A stretch of 64,000 bases of DNA from Prolixibacteraceae bacterium. GTDB taxonomy: Bacteria; Bacteroidota; Bacteroidia; Bacteroidales; Prolixibacteraceae. The position numbers were made by a program, and so were the translations under genes. The stretch lies in NCBI GenBank assembly GCA_029975525.1, contig JARKOX010000128.1:1-64000 (forward strand), in the 5' to 3' direction. A model generated the notes under the pieces. That model did no database searches and was not told the DNA's origin. It saw only the letters and a list, made by a program, of their open reading frames with translations. This document shows, piece after piece, positions 50,945 through 60,666 of the stretch (the first letter of the stretch is position 1; the number at the start of each line of letters is the position of its first letter).

Positions 50945-52474
50945 TTACAATTTAGCTGAAATTCTGAAAACCCTGGCAGAAGTCCAGGTTTGGCCAAACA
51001 GGTCAGTGGTCCTGACCTTCAGGGTGTAGGTTCCGGGAAGCAGGTTTTGGGGCAGCTCCCCGCGCCAGATATGTCTTGAAATGCTGGGTTCGTCCATCAG
51101 GTAGCCCAACACCTCTTCCAGCACTTTTCCGTTCACTTTTTCCTGCAGAAACGGGTTCAGTGCATGCATCCGGGCACATTCCGGATCGGGCACTTCCGCC
51201 GGCTCCATTTTCAGCCACGTCCCCTCCCCGCTCAGCTGCATCTCCACCACCGAACGCGGTGAGCCGGCAAACACATTGACCAGCACCTGACGCGACTGGC
51301 GGTCGGAAAGGACCACATCGTCGGCAAGGTAAATGTTCATCTGGTAATTTTCGGGACGGCGGGCGGCCTTAAACCGGACCCGGTAGGAGTTTCCGCTGAA
51401 ATGGATAACCGAATACCCGTTGGGCGTTCCGTCGTTCATGGTGGCATGCGGAATGTTTACCTCGTCGAGTGCGCCGCACCACCAGCTGCCGCACACCGCT
51501 CCGTTGACCAGGTGATGATGGTCGCCGGCTCCCTTCCAGCCCATTGCGGGCCCCACAAACAGGTTGATCTGTTCATGGGCGTGGCCGGAGACCGAAAAGG
51601 TATGCTCCCGGTTGCTGATCAGCGCCAGCAGCTGGTCGCGGTTTTCGCACACCACCACCGGCACGTGCATCATCAAAACCACCAGTTTGCCGGCGGGAAC
51701 AAATGCGAGATAGTTTTTAACGAAGTTAAGCTGCCGTTCGGAGAAGCGGGAGGTGTAACGTCCGTTGGGGGTAAAGTGGATGTTGTTGAGATCGATAAAG
51801 ACCACCTCGCCGTATTCAAAAGCATAGGTCGATGGCCCGTAAACCTGCTCGTAGGTAGCTGTTTTCTCTCCGTCAGTTGGGGCGTCCCGGTCGTAATCGT
51901 GATTTCCGAAGGTGTTGTACCACGGAATCCCGATCTGGGCAATTCCCTGGTTAATGGCCTGAAAAAGGGCGGGGCCGTCGGCTGTGATATCGCCCAGCGA
52001 AACGCCAAAGAGGGCATCGGTCCCGATCAGCTCTTCCACCACATCGTGGTTGATGTAGTTCACCTCTTTTAATCCGCGGGCTTGCGGATCGCCAAAAAAA
52101 AGGGCCGTAAACTCCCTGTTTTCGGCAGTGGCAATGAGCGGAAAGTTGATTCCGTGCTCCGGCGTTTCCCCTTTCTGCCGGAAAAAATGCTGCGGAATCA
52201 TCTCCCGGTTGACCGGAACCCGGTAACCAGCCGGCTTGATGACAAAAAGCGCTGAACTTCCGGAATCTTCCAGCGCCCATTTTCCATCGGCTCCGGAACG
52301 GACCACCACCTCGCCGTTTGACACGCAAACGCCGCCAACACCGGGCTCGCCGGCATCTTTGATCCCGTTTTGGTTGATGTCGTGGAAAACATATCCCCCA
52401 ACATTTTTTCCGGCAGAAAAAACAACCGGGCCCCCAAACAGCATCAACAGGAAGAAAACACGGAGCGATTTCAT
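50945..52474 (-). CDS. Calcineurin-like phosphoesterase with N- and C-terminal accessory domains
   Basis: 509 aa; GGYVFHDINQNGIKDAGEPGVGGVCVSNG, FFGDPQARG, NTFGNHDYD, VSGHAHEQINL. Confidence 0.88.
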   Translation of the reverse strand: MKSLRVFFLLMLFGGPVVFSAGKNVGGYVFHDINQNGIKDAGEPGVGGVCVSNGEVVVRSGADGKWALEDSGSSALFVIKPAGYRVPVNREMIPQHFFRQKGETPEHGINFPLIATAENREFTALFFGDPQARGLKEVNYINHDVVEELIGTDALFGVSLGDITADGPALFQAINQGIAQIGIPWYNTFGNHDYDRDAPTDGEKTATYEQVYGPSTYAFEYGEVVFIDLNNIHFTPNGRYTSRFSERQLNFVKNYLAFVPAGKLVVLMMHVPVVVCENRDQLLALISNREHTFSVSGHAHEQINLFVGPAMGWKGAGDHHHLVNGAVCGSWWCGALDEVNIPHATMNDGTPNGYSVIHFSGNSYRVRFKAARRPENYQMNIYLADDVVLSDRQSRQVLVNVFAGSPRSVVEMQLSGEGTWLKMEPAEVPDPECARMHALNPFLQEKVNGKVLEEVLGYLMDEPSISRHIWRGELPQNLLPGTYTLKVRTTDLFGQTWTSARVFRISAKL

Positions 52475-52508
52475 GTGAGATAATATTACAGAAATTTTTA
52501 ACTGGAAG

Positions 52509-52542
52509 AAAAGGGTGCTGCATCAAAAGTTACCGCACCCTT
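52509..52542 (-). terminator. Terminator-like hairpin between SusD and phosphoesterase genes
   Basis: AAAAGGGTGC...GCACCCTTTT. Confidence 0.6.
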
Positions 52543-52583
52543 TTCAAATTTTCTGAAAGCTATCTTCTTTCAGAAGGATTGTA

Positions 52584-54272
52584 TTACTGCAAGAGCCAGA
52601 ATTTTGACCAGGAGCTGTCTTTGCCGTCGGTGGCGGTAAAGGGTGTTTCCACCAGTCGTTCAATCGCTACCTTGTAATTGGCGTTGTTGCGGCCTTTTTC
52701 ATTGGGGCCATATTCAAACCGCAGGGGCATCGCGTCGCGTAACGCTTTGGGGCCAATGGCCAGGGTCGGGAAACCGGTTCTTCTCCAATCGCACCACGCT
52801 TCGTGGGCAACGGTCCAGTTGGCGATCCATTTCTGGGTGATGATTTGGGCCAGCGTGCCATCGAAAGCAACCCCCGGCTGGGCAATGTAGGCTGCATACG
52901 CGCTGCCAACTCCCCAGGTATCCATAGAAGCTTTAACTCCTTTTTCATACCACTCTTTTTGTGTGCCACCCACCGACCATCCTTTGCGGGAAGCTTCGGC
53001 CATGATGAAACAGACTTCGGCATAAGAGATCATGCGGGCTTTCAGAAGCGTTCCTTTGGCAGCTTTGTAAATATCGTCGAGCGCTGAATTGTGGACATTG
53101 GGACCTCCCTGAACCGGGTTCGGGTTGAGGTTGTAGCTCGATCCGTCGCCCGTGCTTGAGGCAATGGGCATACCGACAAAGCGGGCAGTGTCTACCAGTG
53201 TTTTTCCGGCTTTTACATCTTCCACCCAGGTGCTGGGGTTGTAGATGACCATATTTTTGGCGGCCAGATATTCCGGGCGCAGGTAACGGACATTATTCAC
53301 GACAATATCATTTTCGGGATATTGGGTGGAAACTTTGATTTGGGTTCTGGCTTTGTTGAACCAAACCTCGAGCCGCGGGTCGTTGAATTTCACCAGCACA
53401 TCGCGGAAACCGGCACACAGCTGAATACGGTCGAAACCACTCATGCTGACATCCTGCACGGTATTGGCCGGCCAGGAGTCGTTTTTGGTGGTACCGATGT
53501 AGGACATCGTTGCATCGTCTTCGATTCCGGTAAAAATCGGATACTGGGCCGGATTGGAAGTAATCTCCTGGATTCCGGCTTTGGCAAAATCAGGCAGTTT
53601 CCCCGACAATCTCATATAATAACGCAGCGCCAGTGAGTTGGCCAGTTTGCGCCATTTCAGCGGATTGCCGCCATACATCACGTCGGCCGACTGGCTGATC
53701 TCTTTGTAGTCGCCCACCGGTTTGGAGAGTAAGGTGTTGGCATTTTTCAACTCCTGAAGAATTCCTTTGTAGATGCTCTCCTGGGTGTCAAATACCGGGA
53801 AGAGATCTTCCTGTCCGCCATTGGGGGCATTGAGTGCGGCCGTGTAAGGTGCATCGCCCCAGGAGTCGGCAATGTAGGCAAACTGAAAAGCCCTGATGAC
53901 GGTTGCCACTCCCTGGTGAAACTCCATTTTTTCGGCTACCGCACGATTGTAAAGATGTTTGGCATCTCTCAGCACACTGTAGTTGGAAGCCCAGTCGCGC
54001 TCGGTATTCCAATCCAGCTTGTTAAGGCCGTTTCCCCAGCCGCTCTTCTGCACATACTGCATCACCCCGGCCACATCTCCCTGGTAATTGTTTTCGAGAT
54101 ATTCGGTCATGGTAGCCGTGATAATAGTCGGAATCAACAGGTTCGGATTGACGGTTGACGGGTCAACGCCATTGGGGTTCACGTTGAATTCCGTAAGCTT
54201 ATCCTGGCAGGAGGTGAAGGCAATCACGGTAAGCACCAGGAATATTTTAGCTAATGTTTTCATTCTTTTCAT
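52584..54272 (-). CDS. SusD/RagB-like nutrient-binding lipoprotein
   Basis: 562 aa; SCQDKLTEFNVNPNGVDPSTVNPNLLIP; paired with SusC. Confidence 0.92.
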   Translation of the reverse strand: MKRMKTLAKIFLVLTVIAFTSCQDKLTEFNVNPNGVDPSTVNPNLLIPTIITATMTEYLENNYQGDVAGVMQYVQKSGWGNGLNKLDWNTERDWASNYSVLRDAKHLYNRAVAEKMEFHQGVATVIRAFQFAYIADSWGDAPYTAALNAPNGGQEDLFPVFDTQESIYKGILQELKNANTLLSKPVGDYKEISQSADVMYGGNPLKWRKLANSLALRYYMRLSGKLPDFAKAGIQEITSNPAQYPIFTGIEDDATMSYIGTTKNDSWPANTVQDVSMSGFDRIQLCAGFRDVLVKFNDPRLEVWFNKARTQIKVSTQYPENDIVVNNVRYLRPEYLAAKNMVIYNPSTWVEDVKAGKTLVDTARFVGMPIASSTGDGSSYNLNPNPVQGGPNVHNSALDDIYKAAKGTLLKARMISYAEVCFIMAEASRKGWSVGGTQKEWYEKGVKASMDTWGVGSAYAAYIAQPGVAFDGTLAQIITQKWIANWTVAHEAWCDWRRTGFPTLAIGPKALRDAMPLRFEYGPNEKGRNNANYKVAIERLVETPFTATDGKDSSWSKFWLLQ

Positions 54273-54288
54273 ATTTTACGATTCAACA

Positions 54289-57200
54289 TTAAAAGTTAAA
54301 ATTCAATTTAAAGCCAACGGGGATGGTCCACGGTGAGACGTTGTACCTTTCAATTCCCTGTTTAAACTGAATCCCACTTTTTTGAACACCGCTGGATGCC
54401 TGGAATGCAGTTTCCGGATCGATGCCAATGCCGGCCTTTGTCCAGAGGATCAGGTTACGGCTGTAAACAGAAATCGAAGCATTCTTGAAGCCGATTGATT
54501 TTATGGTAGGCAGCTGATAGGAGATTGAGATTTCTCGCAATTTGATGAAGTCGGCATCAAAAGTTGCCGTCCGGGTAAAATCCCAACCGTAGAAATCCTG
54601 GTATCTGATCAGCGGGGTTCCGTTCTTTTTACCCAGGTTTTCACCCAGATGTTCGGCAACCATGATAAAATTACCATTGTCGTCGTAGTATCCTTCAACG
54701 CCGGGCATAAATACGCCATCATTTAAGGTGATGCCCCCTTCGGTGTGCGGGAAGCCTCCGGTCGCAGCCGTCGGACCACCGACCACCACGTAGAATTCAC
54801 CTCCGGGCAACAAATATTTGTCGGCATTGTCTTTGAGGAATTTGGCAATTTCTGCTCCACTCATATTGTTGACTTTCAACGTTCTGTTGATCCAGCGTTC
54901 GGAGTGCAGGTCGGATTCGCCGTAGCGGAAAGTCTGTGAAACAAACTGTCCTCCCACCCGCCAGTCGAGGCTGGCATTCAGCGTCCATTTTTTATAGGAA
55001 AGCCCGGTTTGAACCCCGATGGTAAAGTCCGGGTTAAAGTTTCCGATGACGTTGGGTTTTCCTTCGTTGATTTTGGTTTGCCACCCTTTTACGTCGTTCC
55101 AGCCTTCGTCATCCAGAATTGGCCAGCCAAAGTACGGAGAGTTCGGATCTTCCACCCGCACCATTTCGGCATCTACAATCTGGCCGATTTCGTCGCCCAC
55201 CCGGGTAACGGCGCCGCCTTTTGCATCGGTCCACAAATCGATATAGTTGAATCCTTCTGCCAGCTCTTCAATCCGGGTTCTGTTGCGCGAGAAGTTTACA
55301 TTTACATCCCAGTTCCATTTATTGTTGCTGACCGGGGTACCTCCCACCGCCAACTCAATCCCTTTGCTGGAGATCAAACCGGCATTGATCTGTTTGGAGT
55401 TATACCCGGTTGAGGGCGGAAGACCAATATTCAAAATCTGGTTTTCATTTTCAGCGGCATAGTATGTCCCTTCAAACCTGAGGCGACTGTTGAACAGCGC
55501 CAGGTCGGCACCTACCTCCCACGAAGTTTTGATCTCCGGCTTCAAATTCGGCAACAACATATTTCCCGAAGTGGTGAGGCGGATTTCATTCCCCCAGGCT
55601 CCGGCGTCGCCCATCAGCGGAAGCAGTTTGTACGGATCGGTATCGTTACCTACCATTGCCCAGCCTCCCCGCAATTTAGCCAGAGAAATTCTTGAATCCA
55701 TCTCGAACAGGTTGTTCAGCAGCATGCTTAAAGAAGCGGAGGGATAGAAGTAGGAACGGTTTTCGGCCGGAAGTGTACTCGACCAGTCGTTACGTGCCGT
55801 CAGATCAAGATAGATGGCATCTTTCCAGCCCAGTGAGGCCAGTCCGTACAAGCTGTAAATTGCTTTTTGGTATGAACTGGAGCCGTACTGAATATTTGAC
55901 GGCGCAATATTTCCGAGCGTGTAAACACCGGGAACCGTCAAACCGGCGCCGGGTTTGCTCTGGGCGCTGTTGTTGTCGCCATACTGGTACATGTAGTTTC
56001 CACCAGCCGAAGCATTGATATTGAAATCCTTGAGTGATTTTTTATACGCCAGCAGGAAGTCTGCATTCTGCTCCCTGCGGTAGAGGTTTACCAAACCATA
56101 TACTCCATTGGCATCGCCGGTGTAACTTTTGGCAATTTTGGTTTCCCGCTTTTCACTAAACTGGTCGTGGTTGTACCGCAACATCAGCGACAAATCCGAC
56201 GTCAGGTCGATATCAAGTTTGGCGTTTCCATACACCCTGTCGCGACGAAAACTGTTGTTTACCTCGTAGGCCAGGAAATACGGGTTGTCAATCCGGTTGC
56301 TGATTTTGTAGGTTCCGTCGGGTTTCAGGTTCAGATTATACGGGCTGTTCTGCTGAATGCCGACCTTTCCGGGTTCCCAGATGGTTTTCAGGTCATTAAT
56401 ATCAATATGGGAATTGATATTGTACAAAGCCTGCAACGGGTTGGCGCCACGTTCAGAGGTTGCAGGGCGGTTATCTGCGCCTGAATTGTTAAAATTAAAG
56501 CTTGAACTGAAAACGACCCCTTTGGCAATTTTGTATTCCGAATTAACCCCGATGCTGTTTTTGTGCAAGTCGCTGTTGGGAATAATACCTCGGTTGAGCA
56601 TGTTTTCATACGAGACCCGGTAATTGAGTTTTTCGTTGGCATCGGTCAGGGCGAAACCGTTTGTTGAGGTAACCCCGGTCCGGAAAAAATCTTTGTAATT
56701 ATCGGGGTGAGCAACCAGCGGCCGGGCTGCAATCTCTCCGGCGGCATTAAAATAGGGCCACTGGTAGGCCATCATACCTTTGTCGAGTTCCGGGCCAACC
56801 CAGTAAGAGTTTCCGGCCGGTACTTCGTAATAAGGCAGGCCATTGGTCGGACGGTTATCCTGTGTAAATGGCCGCTGTCCGTTGGCAAAACGGGTGTGCT
56901 TTTCGAGAAATTTGTACGGAGTTTCAACCACCGTGTTTGAAGTGACCGATACGCCAAGTCCTTTGCTCTTTTTTCCTGATTTGGTGGTAATCAGCACCAC
57001 GCCGTTCCCTGCCCGGGAACCGTATAACGCAGCGGCGCTGGGACCTTTCAGCACAGAAACACTTTCGATGTTTTCGGCGCTGAGGTCGGAGATGGCATTT
57101 CCATAGTCGGCCAGGTTCCCATTCCCAATCTGGGTAATGTTGTTCAAGGTGTTGTTCATCGGTACGCCATCAATCACAAACAGCGGCTGGTTGTCGCTGG

Positions 57201-57720
57201 TCAATGACGATGCTCCGCGAATAACCATACTTACCGAGGAGCCGGTTCCGCCGGTCGAACTGATGGCAACCCCGGCAACTTTACCGGCCAAAGAGTTCAA
57301 CACGTTTTCCTGGGCAACTTTCTGCAACGCTTCTCCGTTAACTTCGCCAACCGAGTAACCGAGCGATTTTTTCTCCCTCGAAATTCCCAAGGCGGTCACA
57401 ACCACCTCGTCCACCCCGATGGTGGCACTTTTCAGGATGACATCAACCACTGTTCTTCCGCCAACGGCAATCTCCTGCGGGACCATCCCGACAAAAGAGT
57501 AAACCAATACCGATTGCGCATCCTGCACGGTAATGGTGTATTTACCGTCAATATCGGTAATTGTACCACTACTCGTACCTTTTACTACAATAGAAACTCC
57601 CGGGAGCAGCTCACCGCTTTCACTCTTGACCTCCCCGCTTACTTTTTGCTGCGCAAACGAAGAAAGAGTAAAAATGGCAAACAGTCCTGATAATAGCATT
57701 TGCAAGATTCTCTTTTTCAT
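54289..57720 (-). CDS. SusC/RagA-type TonB-linked outer membrane protein
   Basis: 1143 aa; KVSGEVKSESGELLPGVSIVVKGTSSGTITDIDGKYTI, plug VLKGPSAAALYGSRAGNGVVLITT. Confidence 0.95.
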   Translation of the reverse strand: MKKRILQMLLSGLFAIFTLSSFAQQKVSGEVKSESGELLPGVSIVVKGTSSGTITDIDGKYTITVQDAQSVLVYSFVGMVPQEIAVGGRTVVDVILKSATIGVDEVVVTALGISREKKSLGYSVGEVNGEALQKVAQENVLNSLAGKVAGVAISSTGGTGSSVSMVIRGASSLTSDNQPLFVIDGVPMNNTLNNITQIGNGNLADYGNAISDLSAENIESVSVLKGPSAAALYGSRAGNGVVLITTKSGKKSKGLGVSVTSNTVVETPYKFLEKHTRFANGQRPFTQDNRPTNGLPYYEVPAGNSYWVGPELDKGMMAYQWPYFNAAGEIAARPLVAHPDNYKDFFRTGVTSTNGFALTDANEKLNYRVSYENMLNRGIIPNSDLHKNSIGVNSEYKIAKGVVFSSSFNFNNSGADNRPATSERGANPLQALYNINSHIDINDLKTIWEPGKVGIQQNSPYNLNLKPDGTYKISNRIDNPYFLAYEVNNSFRRDRVYGNAKLDIDLTSDLSLMLRYNHDQFSEKRETKIAKSYTGDANGVYGLVNLYRREQNADFLLAYKKSLKDFNINASAGGNYMYQYGDNNSAQSKPGAGLTVPGVYTLGNIAPSNIQYGSSSYQKAIYSLYGLASLGWKDAIYLDLTARNDWSSTLPAENRSYFYPSASLSMLLNNLFEMDSRISLAKLRGGWAMVGNDTDPYKLLPLMGDAGAWGNEIRLTTSGNMLLPNLKPEIKTSWEVGADLALFNSRLRFEGTYYAAENENQILNIGLPPSTGYNSKQINAGLISSKGIELAVGGTPVSNNKWNWDVNVNFSRNRTRIEELAEGFNYIDLWTDAKGGAVTRVGDEIGQIVDAEMVRVEDPNSPYFGWPILDDEGWNDVKGWQTKINEGKPNVIGNFNPDFTIGVQTGLSYKKWTLNASLDWRVGGQFVSQTFRYGESDLHSERWINRTLKVNNMSGAEIAKFLKDNADKYLLPGGEFYVVVGGPTAATGGFPHTEGGITLNDGVFMPGVEGYYDDNGNFIMVAEHLGENLGKKNGTPLIRYQDFYGWDFTRTATFDADFIKLREISISYQLPTIKSIGFKNASISVYSRNLILWTKAGIGIDPETAFQASSGVQKSGIQFKQGIERYNVSPWTIPVGFKLNFNF

Positions 57721-57883
57721 AAACTAAATAGTTGGTTATTTAATAAAGCTTCTTCTTATCCGGCAAATCCTTCCCTGAAAACACTTTAAGAATTATTCAC
57801 CTTTACAAATATGCTTGGTATATGCCACTAAAATTTATGGAATCTTACTCTCATTGCATTAAATATTAACAGCCACCGAAATA

Positions 57884-57897
57884 CTAAATCGATCCAG
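57884..57897. promoter_or_regulatory. Candidate LacI-type operator upstream of SusC
   Basis: CTAAATCGATCCAG, 12/14 to the 37495 palindrome, intergenic, ~164 nt before the SusC start. Confidence 0.4.
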
Positions 57898-58045
57898 CAC
57901 AAAATAACTGTCAATATTTAATCACAATAGAATAACAAAAAGATAATGATTGGGGGGATTTTTTAACGCATTAACAGGCAAACCGCAAAAAAAGTTCAGG
58001 TGTTTGGGGGCTGAACACACTTTTTCCGAAAAAACCGGAACCCCT

Positions 58046-59302
58046 TCAATCAACAAATTTCTTTCCGCCTCGCTGGTTATTTCTGATCTCAAACGCATCA
58101 AACAATTTTCCGTCGACGGTGTAGGCGTTGTATTTTAAAACATCTCCCCTGATGCTGATTTCCTGGAAAAGCTGGATGTTCGACCCTTTTTTCTGCATCC
58201 AGTTTTTGGAGCCGGCTTCGTAAATTTTGGGGCCGCTGACCGAAACCACATAGACGATGGAAGGTTTTACGGCCGGATTATCAGAAACCGAACCGCGGCC
58301 GTAAGCGTGGTCATGCCCGGTCAGCACAAGATCAACCTTGTACTTCTCCAGGATGGGCTGAAAATTCCTCCGGAGATTGGCGTTGTCGCGGCTATCTTTG
58401 GTTGAATAGAACGGAAGGTGGGTGGTTACAATCACCCACTCTTGGGTATTGGTCCGTAAAACGGAGTCGAGCCAGTTTTTTTGCGCCGTCATCTCATAAC
58501 CGTTTTCATCTTCCAATTCATCTCCGGCTGCCGAATCGACGGATATCAATCTTAAATTCTGGTAGTCAACAAAATAACAACTTCCTTTGAGGCCAGCCGG
58601 ACCGTTTTGCGGAAAGGTAAACTGCAAATTCCAGTGTGGATCAATTTTTCCGTCACGGTAGTCGTGGTTTCCGGGGGTCATCACCTGCGGCACCATCGGA
58701 AAGATAAATCCGCCGGCGTCGAACAGCTGCTGGTACTCATCGTCGCGGCCGGCCCGGTTGATAATATCGCCGGCATAGAGCATAAACCCGCAATCGGGCG
58801 ATTTCCGGTAGGCTTCGCGAACCACCCGCGACCATTGTGACCGCAGATCGGACTGCGGATCGCCGAAATAGATGAACGAGAAACCTCCGTCCAGGGCAGG
58901 AAGCTGAAACTGAAACCATTCACTCCAGTGCTCGCCGTTTCCCACCCGGTAGAGATATTTTCCGCCGGGAGTCAGTCCGGTTAAAATGCAGGCGTGCTGA
59001 TTGACCTCCACCGGCAGCTGTTCGGCCCCGGAGAAGTATCTGACCGGAGTTGTCCGGGCCCGGAACTGCCTGCTGTCGGCAGCATTGATGCGGGTAGCCG
59101 ATGCAGGCTGCAACTCACAAAACCCCTCCTGCACCGCAGTACCGGTCCGCCAGGTTACGGCGACTGACGTGGAGGGATTTTCTGTCAGATTCATCACAAT
59201 CCGCTCGGGTTGTAAACCGGGCTGCCCCAAAATGGCAACCGGACGGCCCAGAACCAATAAAATTGCCAAAAGGCTAACTGACAGGACTGTTTTCATTCGC
59301 AT
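58046..59302 (-). CDS. Purple-acid-phosphatase family protein
   Basis: 418 aa; ERIVMNLTENPSTSVAVTWRTG, FIYFGDPQSD, LYAGDIINRAG, TPGNHDYRDG, LTGHDHAYGRG. Confidence 0.9.
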   Translation of the reverse strand: MRMKTVLSVSLLAILLVLGRPVAILGQPGLQPERIVMNLTENPSTSVAVTWRTGTAVQEGFCELQPASATRINAADSRQFRARTTPVRYFSGAEQLPVEVNQHACILTGLTPGGKYLYRVGNGEHWSEWFQFQLPALDGGFSFIYFGDPQSDLRSQWSRVVREAYRKSPDCGFMLYAGDIINRAGRDDEYQQLFDAGGFIFPMVPQVMTPGNHDYRDGKIDPHWNLQFTFPQNGPAGLKGSCYFVDYQNLRLISVDSAAGDELEDENGYEMTAQKNWLDSVLRTNTQEWVIVTTHLPFYSTKDSRDNANLRRNFQPILEKYKVDLVLTGHDHAYGRGSVSDNPAVKPSIVYVVSVSGPKIYEAGSKNWMQKKGSNIQLFQEISIRGDVLKYNAYTVDGKLFDAFEIRNNQRGGKKFVD

Positions 59303-59376
59303 AATAAATCTTTTTTAGGAAAGAGAGAATATTTTTTCAATAGCCGGACCTTTCTGACCGGAACCTTCCCAGACGC

Positions 59377-60654
59377 TTATTTATCCGACGGACGGGGACT
59401 TTCACCGATCAGCCGGATGGCTTCCTGCTCCAGAATTTCTCCGGTCATTTCGCCTAACGAAGTCCGGCTGATATACTGATAACGGTCAAAAGAGCCAAAA
59501 TCCTCTTTGGTCAGGATATACCCGAAGGCGTCGTTGGTCAGTCCAAAAAGAAAAGGCTGGCTGGTATTCATTTTCCGTTTTAAATAGTACCCGATATTGG
59601 GCAACGCCTCGCCCGGAATGGTCAACACCTGCGCTTTTCCGATATTCAGCAAATTGAGCCGTGTGGAAACCGTTGTGAAGTCCATCTCTTTGAAGCGGTT
59701 GCCGGCTACCGGCGAATTTTTGAAGATGTAACGCATCGTTTCATTGTCGACCGGCAATTGGATCATCCGGGACGCACAGTAAAGATCCGGATTTTCGGTA
59801 ACAGGCGCCTTCCCGATAATCCGGAGCGCCTCATCGGCCAGCAAGTTTCCGATCCGGACACACTCCGCCCAGTCGTTGGCCTCCCGGCCGTTTTCAAGCC
59901 GGTTGTCGGCTGTCACCATTCCTCCCTGGGCGCTGTTCAGATAAAGGGCGATGCCGCCAACACGGTTTTCGATCCGGTCGTACAACGGCCCGCAAAAGTC
60001 GGGGCTCATGGTTTTACGCGCGGTCCCCAATATTTCAGGATGCGAGGCGTAGTTAACCAGTGTTGCAATAACTTTTCCCTTGTTCGGTTCGGTAGCTGCC
60101 ACCGCCTGGATCACCCCGCACCGCGGATCGTAGAGTTTCTCGGCATAATAATTATAGGCAATTTTGCCCTGGGCTGCTTCCACAGCTGTTTTGAGCAGAG
60201 CCGGCTCCAGTTTTTCCACAGCTTCGTTTACAGCCTCGGCAATCTGCACCACGCACCAATCCAGATATTCCAGGTCGGCGTCGGTATTTCCTTTTTCGTC
60301 CGGAAAACCGTAAGCATCCGGGGCGCTGTGCACATGGGTGGCGGCAATCAGCACGTTGGCGGCCGGAACTCCCCTGATCAGCCTGCGCGAACGGTCGCCC
60401 AGGTAGGCCGGCCAGCCCAGGTTGTCGATACTCACAATCGCCACCCGCGTCTCATTCTTTTCAAGCACCAGTGCGCGGACAAACAGATCGCCCTGTTTGC
60501 CGACGGGCATCACGGGAGTGCCCATCCCCCCGGAAATGGGCAGCAGTTTGTCGGGAGTTATCTTCCGCAAAGCCGCTCCAGCTTTAAACTGGGCAGCCAC
60601 TTGCATGCCTGCGAGGATAATAAGTCCAGCAATCCACAAACAACGTAGTTTCAT
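59377..60654 (-). CDS. Neutral/alkaline ceramidase-like hydrolase (secreted)
   Basis: 425 aa; FKAGAALRKITPDKLLPISGG, VAIVSIDNLG, IAATHVHSAPDAYG resembles the ceramidase zinc-site motif. Confidence 0.75.
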   Translation of the reverse strand: MKLRCLWIAGLIILAGMQVAAQFKAGAALRKITPDKLLPISGGMGTPVMPVGKQGDLFVRALVLEKNETRVAIVSIDNLGWPAYLGDRSRRLIRGVPAANVLIAATHVHSAPDAYGFPDEKGNTDADLEYLDWCVVQIAEAVNEAVEKLEPALLKTAVEAAQGKIAYNYYAEKLYDPRCGVIQAVAATEPNKGKVIATLVNYASHPEILGTARKTMSPDFCGPLYDRIENRVGGIALYLNSAQGGMVTADNRLENGREANDWAECVRIGNLLADEALRIIGKAPVTENPDLYCASRMIQLPVDNETMRYIFKNSPVAGNRFKEMDFTTVSTRLNLLNIGKAQVLTIPGEALPNIGYYLKRKMNTSQPFLFGLTNDAFGYILTKEDFGSFDRYQYISRTSLGEMTGEILEQEAIRLIGESPRPSDK

Positions 60655-60666
60655 AGCCGTTCAATT

